Assembly: GCA_964291545.2 (NCBI GenBank)
Contig: OZ219860.1
Span: forward strand, 620,001 to 684,000
DNA from: G963667675 sp964291545
GTDB taxonomy: Bacteria; Chloroflexota; Dehalococcoidia; Lucifugimonadales; UBA3495
Direction of reading: 5' to 3'
Length of the DNA: 64,000 nt
Shown one piece after another: positions 56,900-64,000 of the stretch. A program made the position numbers and the translations under genes. How positions within the stretch are numbered: the first letter of the stretch is position 1; the number at the start of each line of letters is the position of its first letter. The notes beneath the pieces were generated by a model. It saw nothing but the letters and a program-made list of their open reading frames with translations. It did not search any database and was not told where the DNA came from.

Positions 56900-58252
56900 C
56901 TATTCGTAGGTCCACGGTTCGAAGTCCAGTATCGGCTGGTTGCCGTCGGCGTCTACTAAATCGGAGTCCGCCCCTGGGAACGTAATCCCGCCTATCTGGT
57001 GTTCGCCGGCGACTATCTGAGGTGTGCCGTCAGCATCGGCGTCAAATGTGAGAGTGTCCGTACCGCTCCCGCCAAGAAGCGGAATCTCCCAGCCCCCTGT
57101 TGAGAGGTCCAGGATGTAGAGTCCTACCGTGCCCTCGACGAATACCGGTTCGCTGAACATCACCTCAATGTCACCGTCCTCATTCGAGCTTAAACCCAGG
57201 ACCGTGGGGGATTCCCCGGTGCCTAGCGTCATGTCCTCTTCGGGCATCGCCGGCATGGTGATGAAGTTCGCTGGCGGTTCTATATCTTCAACTGCGTTGT
57301 AGCTGTGGTACATGACTGTAACTATGTCCCGGTCCGGGTCACCCAGGCCCACGATTCTGATCCTGACCTCCCTGGGCAGGAAATCGTCGACGCCGACAAA
57401 CCTGGTGACGGCTTGTCCCGGCATCAGTTCGTCGCCGGCCTCAGGAGCTTCTGTCACCAGCACGTAAACTTGTTCGCCGTCCAGCGCCGCGGTCTCGGTC
57501 AGGACTGCTCCCTCTTCTTGTGGATACAACAGCAGGCCGGGCTGCGACGTTACGGCAAAAAAGTCGTCAAGAGGTTCGCTGCTGTGCATCCACAAGCCTG
57601 CTTCGGGGTCCTGAATGTAGTTATCCGCGCCGATTGCTAATCCATTGATCTCCACCGCCTCGTCTCCCAAACCCAACGTTATCGCGAAGCTCAAGCTGTC
57701 CGGTAAAATAACGGTTCCGCTGAATGTCATAACGCCCTCTCCCATGGCGTCCATCCCGTCGCCGTTCATCCCGTCTTCCATTGCCAAGTCAACGGGGAAT
57801 AACGCCGTGATGTCGAACTTGGCATCGAAGGCAAAGGACGTGATAGTCTGCAGGGCTTCGGAACTGCATGCAGATATGATCGCCGGGTCAGTCAACCCCC
57901 CTCCGGGAACGCACTCCGGCGAAAGGGCATTTCCAACGCCGGTCATGCTCTGCCCATCCTCGCCGGTCATTCCCTGGCCGTCGTCGACTGTCACGTCTTG
58001 GCCATCCTCGTCAGTGGTGGCCTGGTCGTCCTTGCCTGTCACGGTCTGCTCGCCCCCGTAAGTCGAGGCATGTTCATCCTCGTCGGCTATAGCCTGGTCG
58101 TCCCCGTCAGTAGTGACTTGGCTATCGCCGGATGGCGTTGCCTCAGCAGCGGCAGTTGCCGGTGCCTGCGTTGCCTCATTGCCGCCGCCGCATGCGGCTG
58201 CGAACGCGGTTACCAGCAACATGGCTATTGCAATCCAGAGCAGACTCTTCAC
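56900..58252 (-). CDS. Lipoprotein with acidic octapeptide repeats and LppX/LprG-like domain
   Basis: A 450-residue product. Signal peptide with lipobox AFAAAC (Cys21). Residues 42-105 are eight degenerate 8-residue units ending [DE]-G/D-x-Q-x-x-T-x (such as DDGQGMTG and EDGQSMTG), a flexible acidic spacer. A domain of about 115-330 resembles the LppX/LprAFG lipoprotein fold (TSFAFDAKFDITALFP...SGTVILPDSLSFAITLGLGD...VTRFVGVDDFLPREVRIRIV). The C-terminal 80 residues are a beta-rich module (DGDIEVMFSEPVFVEGTVGL). The role may be lipid or metabolite handling outside the cell. Divergent from the Rieske gene. Confidence 0.7.
   Translation of the reverse strand: MKSLLWIAIAMLLVTAFAAACGGGNEATQAPATAAAEATPSGDSQVTTDGDDQAIADEDEHASTYGGEQTVTGKDDQATTDEDGQDVTVDDGQGMTGEDGQSMTGVGNALSPECVPGGGLTDPAIISACSSEALQTITSFAFDAKFDITALFPVDLAMEDGMNGDGMDAMGEGVMTFSGTVILPDSLSFAITLGLGDEAVEINGLAIGADNYIQDPEAGLWMHSSEPLDDFFAVTSQPGLLLYPQEEGAVLTETAALDGEQVYVLVTEAPEAGDELMPGQAVTRFVGVDDFLPREVRIRIVGLGDPDRDIVTVMYHSYNAVEDIEPPANFITMPAMPEEDMTLGTGESPTVLGLSSNEDGDIEVMFSEPVFVEGTVGLYILDLSTGGWEIPLLGGSGTDTLTFDADADGTPQIVAGEHQIGGITFPGADSDLVDADGNQPILDFEPWTYE
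57938..58129 (-). repeat. Degenerate 24-bp coding repeat array, eight units
   Basis: Within the lipoprotein gene, eight consecutive 24-base units encode 8-residue motifs (GDSQVTTD, GDDQAIAD, EDEHASTY, GGEQTVTG, KDDQATTD, EDGQDVTV, DDGQGMTG, EDGQSMTG). Units vary in sequence but keep phase, so copy number can change without frameshift. Confidence 0.75.
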
Positions 58253-58547
58253 GTCACTCTCCTCCCTTTGGCCTGTGTCTTAGATGTTTGGCGCCGTTAA
58301 CTCGTTCTGTCATCAATGTTAGCATTGCCGTTCAGCTATAAAATACGATTGGCTGGACTGTTTTAGATGCCTTTCGGCTCTTCACGATGTTTAGTGATCA
58401 CTAAAGAACAGACTGAACGATGGCAGTTACGACGTTGGGGATGGGAACAATGCTCCGGCCGAGGTTTGCCCCTCAAGGGTCGCCAGATATGTTGAGCAAC
58501 ATACCAGCCATCTGTACAATTGTTGGTAACACGGTGGTTTCCCGAAT
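58253..58547. other. Divergent promoter region between lipoprotein and Rieske genes
   Basis: About 295 bases with no gene. It contains the 16-bp palindrome at 58390-58405. No reliable -35/-10 pair was identified for either gene. Confidence 0.4.
58390..58405. promoter_or_regulatory. Perfect 16-bp palindrome, predicted operator
   Basis: TTTAGTGATCACTAAA is an exact inverted repeat in the divergent intergenic region between the lipoprotein and Rieske oxygenase genes. No regulator gene lies adjacent. Confidence 0.6.
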
Positions 58548-59591
58548 ATGACAACCCTCCGCAAGAGATTTGAATACGCCGCATCCCTAGACCCCTTCCC
58601 CGAGGGGTGGTTCTACGTTGCGAGTCGTCAAGACCTGCGTCGCGCGAAAACCAGCATCCTGCGGAAGACCTGGATGGGTGTGGACGTCATCGTTTGGGCT
58701 GACGGCGACGGCCGCATTTGTGTTGCCGAGTCAACCTGCCCCCACATGGGAGCCGACCTGGGGCCCGACGCCGGCGGCCGAATCTCCCAGGGGCGGCTAG
58801 TTTGTCCCTTCCATGGCTTTGAATTCGATGGGACCGGCCAATGCGTCGCTACTCCATATGCCGAACCGCCCAACACCGCCAGGTTGCGGGTTTTCCCGGC
58901 GCGGGAGATCGCCGGTCTCATATTCGCTTGGTGGGGACTGAGCGGCCAGGATGAGCCTCGCTGGAACTTACCTGCGGAATCGCCGGACCAGACGGGGTGG
59001 TGCAGTTTGCGCGTGCGCACCTACCGCTTTCCAGGCCACCCTCAGGAAACGACAGAGAACTCCGTTGACCTGGCCCACCTTCGTTTCATCCACGGCTACG
59101 GCAGCGTAACTAGATGGGAGCCCTTGTCTGTGGATGGCCACCTTCTCGAGAGCCGGTTCGATTTCCTCAGCAAGAGGAACATCGCTGGCGTGGCATCCCT
59201 CACTTTCGATGTGTCCGCGTCGGCCCACATCTACGGCCTCGGCTACTCCTATGTGGAAATTCATGAGAAGTCCATAGGCATGGATATGCGCATGTGGATA
59301 CTCGCGACGCCGGTCGACGGTGTCTTAATAGACATGACACTGGCATCTCAGGTACGGGAGATACGCAACCCCAAGCGCGTAGTTGCCGGGTTAAGATTCC
59401 TTCCGGTGAAGCTCAGGGCCCCGGTCATGAATCGGTTTATCGCTTCCAGGCAGGACCGGGATGTTCAGGACGACATCGTAGTCTGGAGCCGCAAGAAATA
59501 TCTGTCCCGTCCTCGTCTCTGCCGTTCCGACGGGGAGGTTATGCCATTCAGGGCATACTGCGCTCAGTTCTATCCTCAGCCAACGGACTAG
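58548..59591 (+). CDS. Rieske non-haem iron oxygenase, alpha-type
   Basis: A 347-residue protein. The Rieske domain has CPHMGADLGPD (C64-x-H66) and LVCPFHGFEFDG (C86, H89) for the 2Fe-2S cluster. The catalytic domain has PQETTENSVDLAHLRFIHGY, giving Asn171, Asp174, His177 and His182 of the mononuclear iron site. QDDIVVWSRKKYLSRPRLCR is the usual C-terminal block. The overall layout is like KshA/cholesterol 7-desaturase-type oxygenases, but the substrate is open. No ferredoxin or reductase gene is adjacent. ATG 58548; no strong RBS is seen. Convergent with the FAD oxidoreductase, 46 bases apart. Confidence 0.92.
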   Translation: MTTLRKRFEYAASLDPFPEGWFYVASRQDLRRAKTSILRKTWMGVDVIVWADGDGRICVAESTCPHMGADLGPDAGGRISQGRLVCPFHGFEFDGTGQCVATPYAEPPNTARLRVFPAREIAGLIFAWWGLSGQDEPRWNLPAESPDQTGWCSLRVRTYRFPGHPQETTENSVDLAHLRFIHGYGSVTRWEPLSVDGHLLESRFDFLSKRNIAGVASLTFDVSASAHIYGLGYSYVEIHEKSIGMDMRMWILATPVDGVLIDMTLASQVREIRNPKRVVAGLRFLPVKLRAPVMNRFIASRQDRDVQDDIVVWSRKKYLSRPRLCRSDGEVMPFRAYCAQFYPQPTD

Positions 59592-59637
59592 CGGCGCCGG
59601 CGCGCCGACGCCCTGCGCGCCGGCCACACCGATCCGC

Positions 59638-61002
59638 TTAAGGCTTCACCTTCCGGAATCGACGCCCGTACATGATTCCTCCGTAGTAGTTGAACGTGCG
59701 CCGCGCCTCGTCATCGTCGAACGGGTAGTCGGCGCCCAATTGCCGCGCCGCGGCTAGGCCGGTAACCAGGCACGTCTCTTGGCTGTTGACCAGCGTGTGC
59801 GCCCCGGCGTGCCACGTTCTCCTTTTCCCCTGTATGAACCTGAACAGGTTCACCAGCCAGACCACGTGTCGCACGTCGTGGACCACGTGTTGAAACCACC
59901 GCTTCATCACGACTTTTTCCTCGTCGATTGGGCTTACAGGGTTGTACGTCACCAGGCATGGCTTGTCCGACTCCTTGGCCCAAGGCTGCTGGTTGTGCAT
60001 GATGTACGTGATTTCGTAGTTGTCCGGCCGCGCCCCGTACTGTGCGATGTGATTGCTCCGGGTCGCCAGAGGCCTTGCCTCGTTGTCCGGCAGCACCGAT
60101 GCGTCTGAATGGACCACCGTATGGTTGTGCAGCTCGCTCTCGTACCGTATCGACGAAAGAATATGCCGCTCCAAGAACGATGGCTTGTCTAGCATCATCA
60201 ACGCCTGGTTGGCGTTGCATGCCAGGATCACCTCATCGAACTCCTCTTGTACCCCGTCTTCGTCCTCGATGGTCACTCCTGCCTTAGTCCGGTGCACCCT
60301 CCGCACCGGTCGCTTAAGGTATATCTTGTCCTGGAAGTTTGCCGTGAGATTCTCGTAGATGCGCCGCGTCCCTCGGTCCCAGGTTTTCATCGGCGTCGCC
60401 GTCTCGATGTTAAAGAATTCCAGGTATCTGGCGAACAAGGCCGCCGGCATGTCAAACACGTTGGTCGCCATCAAGAAGTTGACAAACATCGGTTTCAGGA
60501 TCTTGAACCTGAAATCCCCCGAAAATCTGTGCAGGTTCAGCAGCGTGCCCATGCTTACGTAGTTATACGGGTTCAAAATGTTCAGGAGCTTGGAGCGGGA
60601 ACGGGTCAACCTGCCGAACCGGTGCAAACGCCTCAGAAGGCGCTGGAACTTCATTATTTCCGCTTGCAGGTCCCGCCTGGTGGCGGAGTCCAAATCGTGG
60701 GCGTAGACGTCCTTGCCGTACTTAACGCTGTAGCTGAATTTGGTTTCCACCAGGTCAATGCCGAATTTCTCCGACAACAGCGTCATGTGACGGTACACGG
60801 AGGGTATGCAAGCGGTGACCGATATGTCGAAAGGGATCGAGCTGCCGTCATCCTGCGGCATGTCTGCCGTAACTGCATTCCCGCCGATCTGGTCCTGGGC
60901 CTCAAATAGCCGGAAATCGAACCGGTCCGGGTGTTGGGCCAGCGCCCAGGCCGCTCCAAGCCCAGATATGCCGCCGCCCACAATTGCTATCCGGCGTACC
61001 AT
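59638..61002 (-). CDS. FAD/NAD(P)-binding oxidoreductase (COG2907-like)
   Basis: A 454-residue flavoprotein. The dinucleotide loop is IAIVGGGISGLGAAWALAQH (residues 5-24), then FEAQDQIGGNAVTADM (flavin, E and GG). FDISVTACIPSVYRHMTLLS, VYAHDLDSATRRDL and IEDEDGVQEEFDEVILACNA (typical of the amine-oxidase fold) follow. It matches the COG2907 group of predicted NAD/FAD-binding proteins that often accompany fatty-acid cyclopropanation genes, though none are present here. It lies convergent to the Rieske oxygenase. The chemistry is unproven. Confidence 0.85.
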   Translation of the reverse strand: MVRRIAIVGGGISGLGAAWALAQHPDRFDFRLFEAQDQIGGNAVTADMPQDDGSSIPFDISVTACIPSVYRHMTLLSEKFGIDLVETKFSYSVKYGKDVYAHDLDSATRRDLQAEIMKFQRLLRRLHRFGRLTRSRSKLLNILNPYNYVSMGTLLNLHRFSGDFRFKILKPMFVNFLMATNVFDMPAALFARYLEFFNIETATPMKTWDRGTRRIYENLTANFQDKIYLKRPVRRVHRTKAGVTIEDEDGVQEEFDEVILACNANQALMMLDKPSFLERHILSSIRYESELHNHTVVHSDASVLPDNEARPLATRSNHIAQYGARPDNYEITYIMHNQQPWAKESDKPCLVTYNPVSPIDEEKVVMKRWFQHVVHDVRHVVWLVNLFRFIQGKRRTWHAGAHTLVNSQETCLVTGLAAARQLGADYPFDDDEARRTFNYYGGIMYGRRFRKVKP

Positions 61003-61199
61003 CTTCCTCCTGCCGGTTTTTGATTCGGCGATCTCAAGACCAGCTCTCCGCTACCCGCTGTAATGCCACCGGTGGTACACTAGCCCGGCCCAATGGCCAA
61101 GGAGCCTCCACAAACGGCTGCCCAACCCAGGGTCAGCGTGCCTGGTGCAACGGGCTGCAACGTCTCAATCTGCGCCGACGGCTCAATTGTGCCACATAA

Positions 61200-62972
61200 A
61201 TGACTTCAACACCCGCTTCTTCAACGCCCAGGTACGAACCCCATGAAAGCCCCCCGCATCTGGAATCGTTGGGCTTGGGGATCCAGTCGGCGTTGCTTGT
61301 CGTTGCCCCGATAGCACTTTTCCCAATCGTCCTTTTCAACGCCGTTGACGCCTCAGATGCCGGCATTGCATGGGCGGTGTTCGCCATGCTGGTCGCCAAC
61401 GGCGGAGCCACTATAATGCAGGCTTTTCGGGCCGGTCCTATAGGTACCGGAATGCTGGTCATACCGTATCCCTCCCCTACCGCGATTCCCTTCTGCGTCA
61501 TTGCTTTGGAACAAGGCGGAGCCTCAACCCTCGCCGCGTTAATAGTAACCTCCGGGCTTTTCCAGGTTGTCCTGTCCCTGCGCTTGTCCCTCATTCGCCG
61601 TCTGGTCACTCCCGCCATTAGCGGCGCAGTACTGATATTGTTAATTGTTACGGTGGTTCCCGTTCTCTTCGAGGGCTTGAACGACGTTCCTGATGATGCC
61701 CCGGCCGCCGCAGCCCCGGTGTGCATCCTGATAACCTTTGCGGTGACCATTGGCCTTTTGCTTCGCGGTTCCGGTTTCTGGCGTGTATGGTCGGCCCTTA
61801 TCGGCATAGCCGCTGGATCCATTGCCGGAGTTGCTTTCGGGATCTACGACTTCGGCCCTGTACGCGATGCTTCCGCGGCCGGGCTGCCATTGGACGGGTG
61901 GGCCGGCCTTGGGTTCAGCTTCGGCGTAGCCTATTGGTCACTCCTGCCGGCCTTCCTGTTCTTGGCCCTCCTGTCCCTTCTTCAGGGTACGTCCATCGGT
62001 CTTTCAATACAGCGGGTTTCCTGGCGTACGCCCAGGGCTATGGACTATCGACGTGTGCAGGGCTTGTCCCTGAGCAATGCCCTTTGGAATTTGGTCGCCG
62101 GGCTTGCTGCCGTCATGCCCATTGCCACTAGCCCAAGAGGGACTGTGTTCGTTCAGCAGACTGGATGTGCCTCTCGCAACGTAGGCATTATAACCGGCGT
62201 CGTCCTCATAGCCGCAGCCTTCTTCCCCAAGTCATGGGGCCTGCTCATCGGTATCCCGGCGCCGGTCACTGCCATCTTTATTGTCGCCATGCTCGCACCC
62301 CTTCTGGTCGAGGGCATGAAGATGATCGTTCAAGATGCTCCAGACTACCGTATGGGTCTCGTGATAGGGTCGGCGCTCTTGGTAGGTCTGGGGCTGCAGA
62401 CCGGGCTTGTGCCCTTGGCCGTGGGCGACCTTTGGGAATCCCTCCTCCAACGAGCTCTAACCGCCGGAGGTATAACATTGGTCTTGCTATTGGTTGTCTC
62501 GGAATTCAACCGCCGAAGGCGTCGCACCCTCCGCACCGAGTTGAGTGTGGATGCGCTGCCTCAAGTCAACAAGTTCCTGGACGAGGTGGCCCGTGGCCGC
62601 GGTTGGGACTCGCGAATGACAAGTCGAATTCAAGCGGTGGCCGAGGAGACGCTGATCACCTTGTCTCAGGCGGCAGATGGTGACGGCGGACCTCCAGGCA
62701 GGCTGATACTTAGCGTAGGAGGTGAAGGATCGGCGGCTGAGTTAGAGTTTGTGAGCGCGTCTGCCGACACGGCTAACCTGGAAGATTGCATTGCCCTTCT
62801 GACAAATCCCGGGCCGCAAGAGGAAGGACCAAATCTTGGTGACGTCGAGTCGGCCGCTGGGCGAGATGCTTCACTGCGTTTGCTGCGCCACTACGCTGCC
62901 TCAGTTACCCATCGGCAGTATCACGATATTGAGGTGATAGAGGTTCGGGTTGCGGCCCCCAGTCGGGACTGA
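61200..62972 (+). CDS. NCS2-type permease fused to a C-terminal GHKL-like ATPase domain
   Basis: A 590-residue protein. Residues 25-440 make about 12-14 transmembrane helices with NCS2-like features (IPYPSPTAIPFCVIALEQGG, ALLSLLQGTSIGLSIQRVSW, VMPIATSPRGTVFVQQTGCA with a QTG signature, IPAPVTAIFIVAMLAPLLVE). Residues about 460-590 are soluble: EVARGRGWDSRMTSRIQAVA, EETLITLSQAAD, then RLILSVGGEGSAAELEFVSA and LRLLRHYAASVTHRQYHD, which resemble the N-box helix and core strands of RsbW-type HATPase domains; the G1 box is not clear. The fusion suggests transport-linked sensing. The substrate class (purine or pyrimidine) is inferred only. Confidence 0.8.
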   Translation: MTSTPASSTPRYEPHESPPHLESLGLGIQSALLVVAPIALFPIVLFNAVDASDAGIAWAVFAMLVANGGATIMQAFRAGPIGTGMLVIPYPSPTAIPFCVIALEQGGASTLAALIVTSGLFQVVLSLRLSLIRRLVTPAISGAVLILLIVTVVPVLFEGLNDVPDDAPAAAAPVCILITFAVTIGLLLRGSGFWRVWSALIGIAAGSIAGVAFGIYDFGPVRDASAAGLPLDGWAGLGFSFGVAYWSLLPAFLFLALLSLLQGTSIGLSIQRVSWRTPRAMDYRRVQGLSLSNALWNLVAGLAAVMPIATSPRGTVFVQQTGCASRNVGIITGVVLIAAAFFPKSWGLLIGIPAPVTAIFIVAMLAPLLVEGMKMIVQDAPDYRMGLVIGSALLVGLGLQTGLVPLAVGDLWESLLQRALTAGGITLVLLLVVSEFNRRRRRTLRTELSVDALPQVNKFLDEVARGRGWDSRMTSRIQAVAEETLITLSQAADGDGGPPGRLILSVGGEGSAAELEFVSASADTANLEDCIALLTNPGPQEEGPNLGDVESAAGRDASLRLLRHYAASVTHRQYHDIEVIEVRVAAPSRD

Positions 62973-62974
62973 CC

Positions 62975-63883
62975 TCAGCGTATCCCAATCGATTCCAAGA
63001 ACTCAAGCGTTGCTGCCGCGCAACGCTCCGGCTGCTCCAGTTGCAGGAAATGTGTCGCGTCGGGCAGGAAATCGTAGTTGACGCTCATGATGTCGGACAT
63101 ATCCAAGCTGGGCAGATAAGAGAAGGGGACCGTCGGGTCGGCGCCTATCACTTTTACGGGACACTTGAGAGTCTCGAAGTCTACTGCAACGCCAAAGGCG
63201 CCGGCATAGTCCACGATCTGCGCTTCGTATTCCCTGGGGCACCTAAGCTCAAACCCTGCCTCTCCAGATTCCCGCAGCGTTGTCTTGGCCATGAGCTCAA
63301 ACGCTCCTGGTACGAACCGCTGGAACGGCGGCAGAAACGGGAGTACGTCCGAAAATCTCTCCCGGCTCCTGAACTTGTCCGTACGACTGCGGGCAAGTCC
63401 AGCGGTCCGTATGGCCGCCTGTTCGAACTCCTCGTAGCTCCGTCCAGGCTTGCATAAGGGTGGGTCGAAGAGCATAAGTCCTGAGAAACGCTCTCCCCGT
63501 ACAGGTGATAGCAGCGAGACCAGTGCGGACAAGGAGTGGAATACCCCCGCCTGGCCCTTCTCCCCGTATTCCAGGTCGATGGCGTCGAGAATAGCGTCGT
63601 GATCGGAAATCAACCTGGGCACGTTGTGGTCTTCCAGGGCGGTTACTTCGTTCCAGCCGTGATTCCTGAGGTCGTAGACGATCAGGTCGAATTCGTCCGC
63701 CAGTAACGACCAATACGGAAAGTAAAGGTCAATCGCCAGCCCGTTGCCGTGGCTGAGTATCAGCCGAGGTCCTGAAGGATTCCCGTGACGCCGCAGGAAT
63801 ACAGTCGTGTCTGAGTCCACCCGGACTTCATGGATCGAGATGGGCTCCGGCAGCTCCCAGACCTTTCGTGGTTCGTCATCCAA
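62975..63883 (-). CDS. Alpha/beta hydrolase with a variant nucleophile elbow
   Basis: A 302-residue alpha/beta hydrolase. LILSHGNGLAIDLYFPYW is the oxyanion strand, LIVYDLRNHGWNEVTAL the strand beta4, GVFHSLSALVSLLSPVRGER the nucleophile elbow with Ser (H-S-L-S instead of GxSxG), VKVIGADPTVPFSYLPSLDM the acidic region and FLPDATHFLQLEQPERCAAA the catalytic His. The start is TTG 63883; ATG and GTG are absent in frame nearby. It follows an upstream gene ending at 63887 by 3 bases, so it is in an operon, and is convergent with the permease. Confidence 0.85.
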   Translation of the reverse strand: MDDEPRKVWELPEPISIHEVRVDSDTTVFLRRHGNPSGPRLILSHGNGLAIDLYFPYWSLLADEFDLIVYDLRNHGWNEVTALEDHNVPRLISDHDAILDAIDLEYGEKGQAGVFHSLSALVSLLSPVRGERFSGLMLFDPPLCKPGRSYEEFEQAAIRTAGLARSRTDKFRSRERFSDVLPFLPPFQRFVPGAFELMAKTTLRESGEAGFELRCPREYEAQIVDYAGAFGVAVDFETLKCPVKVIGADPTVPFSYLPSLDMSDIMSVNYDFLPDATHFLQLEQPERCAAATLEFLESIGIR

Positions 63884-63886
63884 TTG

Positions 63887-64000
63887 TCAGGCCCTGCTTT
63901 GGAGGTTGACTTCACAGTTGCCGGAAGAGGAAGCTGTCGCGCCTAGTTCGTAGGCCAAAGCCGCGGCGAATTCCTCGTTGCCTATATCCTCCAAACCCCA
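63887..64000 (-). CDS. C-terminal part of an unidentified protein (cut by window edge)
   Basis: A minus-strand frame enters at 64000 and ends at TGA 63889-63887. The last residues read GLEDIGNEEFAAALAYELGA, then TASSSGNCEVNLQSRA. Too short to place in a family. Its stop lies 3 bases from the TTG start of the hydrolase, indicating one transcription unit. Confidence 0.55.
   Translation of the reverse strand, partial: WGLEDIGNEEFAAALAYELGATASSSGNCEVNLQSRA

Overview
The window is a 64 kb piece of a high-GC bacterial chromosome with about 65 protein genes, three tRNAs (Leu, Lys, Ala), an SRP RNA and one IS110-family insertion sequence. The gene content (flavin-dependent LLM monooxygenases, paralogous metal-dependent amidohydrolases, NHL-repeat proteins, lipoproteins with FAAAC/AVAAC lipoboxes and Pro/Thr or acidic linkers, a glyoxylate shunt, a DUF1800 protein, XdhC/MocA, frequent TTG/GTG starts) suggests a Chloroflexota lineage, perhaps close to the SAR202/Dehalococcoidia groups. 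That assignment is inference from gene content only.

Layout. 1-1.3 kb: rsmA-ispE (ispE runs off the left edge). 1.4-4.3 kb: palindromic intergenic repeats, an IS110 element inserted inside one of them, the SRP RNA, and a hicAB toxin-antitoxin pair. 4.3-9.1 kb: an MFS transporter followed by a patchy accessory stretch (winged-helix-like protein, small membrane protein, HNH endonuclease, aspartic-protease pair, autoregulated membrane protein/repressor pair). 9.5-15 kb: galU, a DinB-like protein, lepA and two oligopeptide-type ABC ATPases. 15-19.3 kb: Phd/VapC, two lipoprotein cytochromes c, a Cys/Met PLP enzyme, a glycosyltransferase and a DUF1801 protein. 19.5-29.6 kb: amidohydrolase, CobW GTPase with a WD40 partner, an LLM enzyme, a stand-alone DnaJ-type zinc finger, and a LysR/LLM/hydrolase gene cluster. 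29.8-34.6 kb: malate synthase and isocitrate lyase, then a second amidohydrolase and a PPOX-fold protein. 34.9-43.2 kb: phosphoesterase, MFS, flavin reductase, gyrA with a GATase, XdhC and MocA. 43.3-53.6 kb: a full-length Lhr helicase, NHL proteins (one frameshifted), an internally duplicated lipoprotein, DUF1800 and an EamA transporter. 53.6-64 kb: GMC oxidoreductase, 2-hydroxyacid dehydrogenase, GYD protein, a repeat-bearing lipoprotein, a Rieske oxygenase, an FAD oxidoreductase, an NCS2-type permease fused to a C-terminal ATPase-like domain, and a hydrolase.

The best single find is the IS110 element at about 1565-2685. Its 5' non-coding region can be read as a bridge RNA with two guide loops. 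All four guides match the observed insertion site or the element's own ends around a CT core: target-left (1599-1605), target-right (1622-1628), donor-left (1663-1671) and donor-right (1695-1699). The target is a palindromic intergenic repeat present elsewhere in the window, and one unoccupied copy (20944-20956) is a full match to the target guides. The transposase stop codon is completed by target DNA at the right junction.

Much of the rest looks like metabolism of organic compounds: oxygenases, hydrolases, dehydrogenases, transporters and glyoxylate-shunt enzymes. Substrates cannot be read from sequence.
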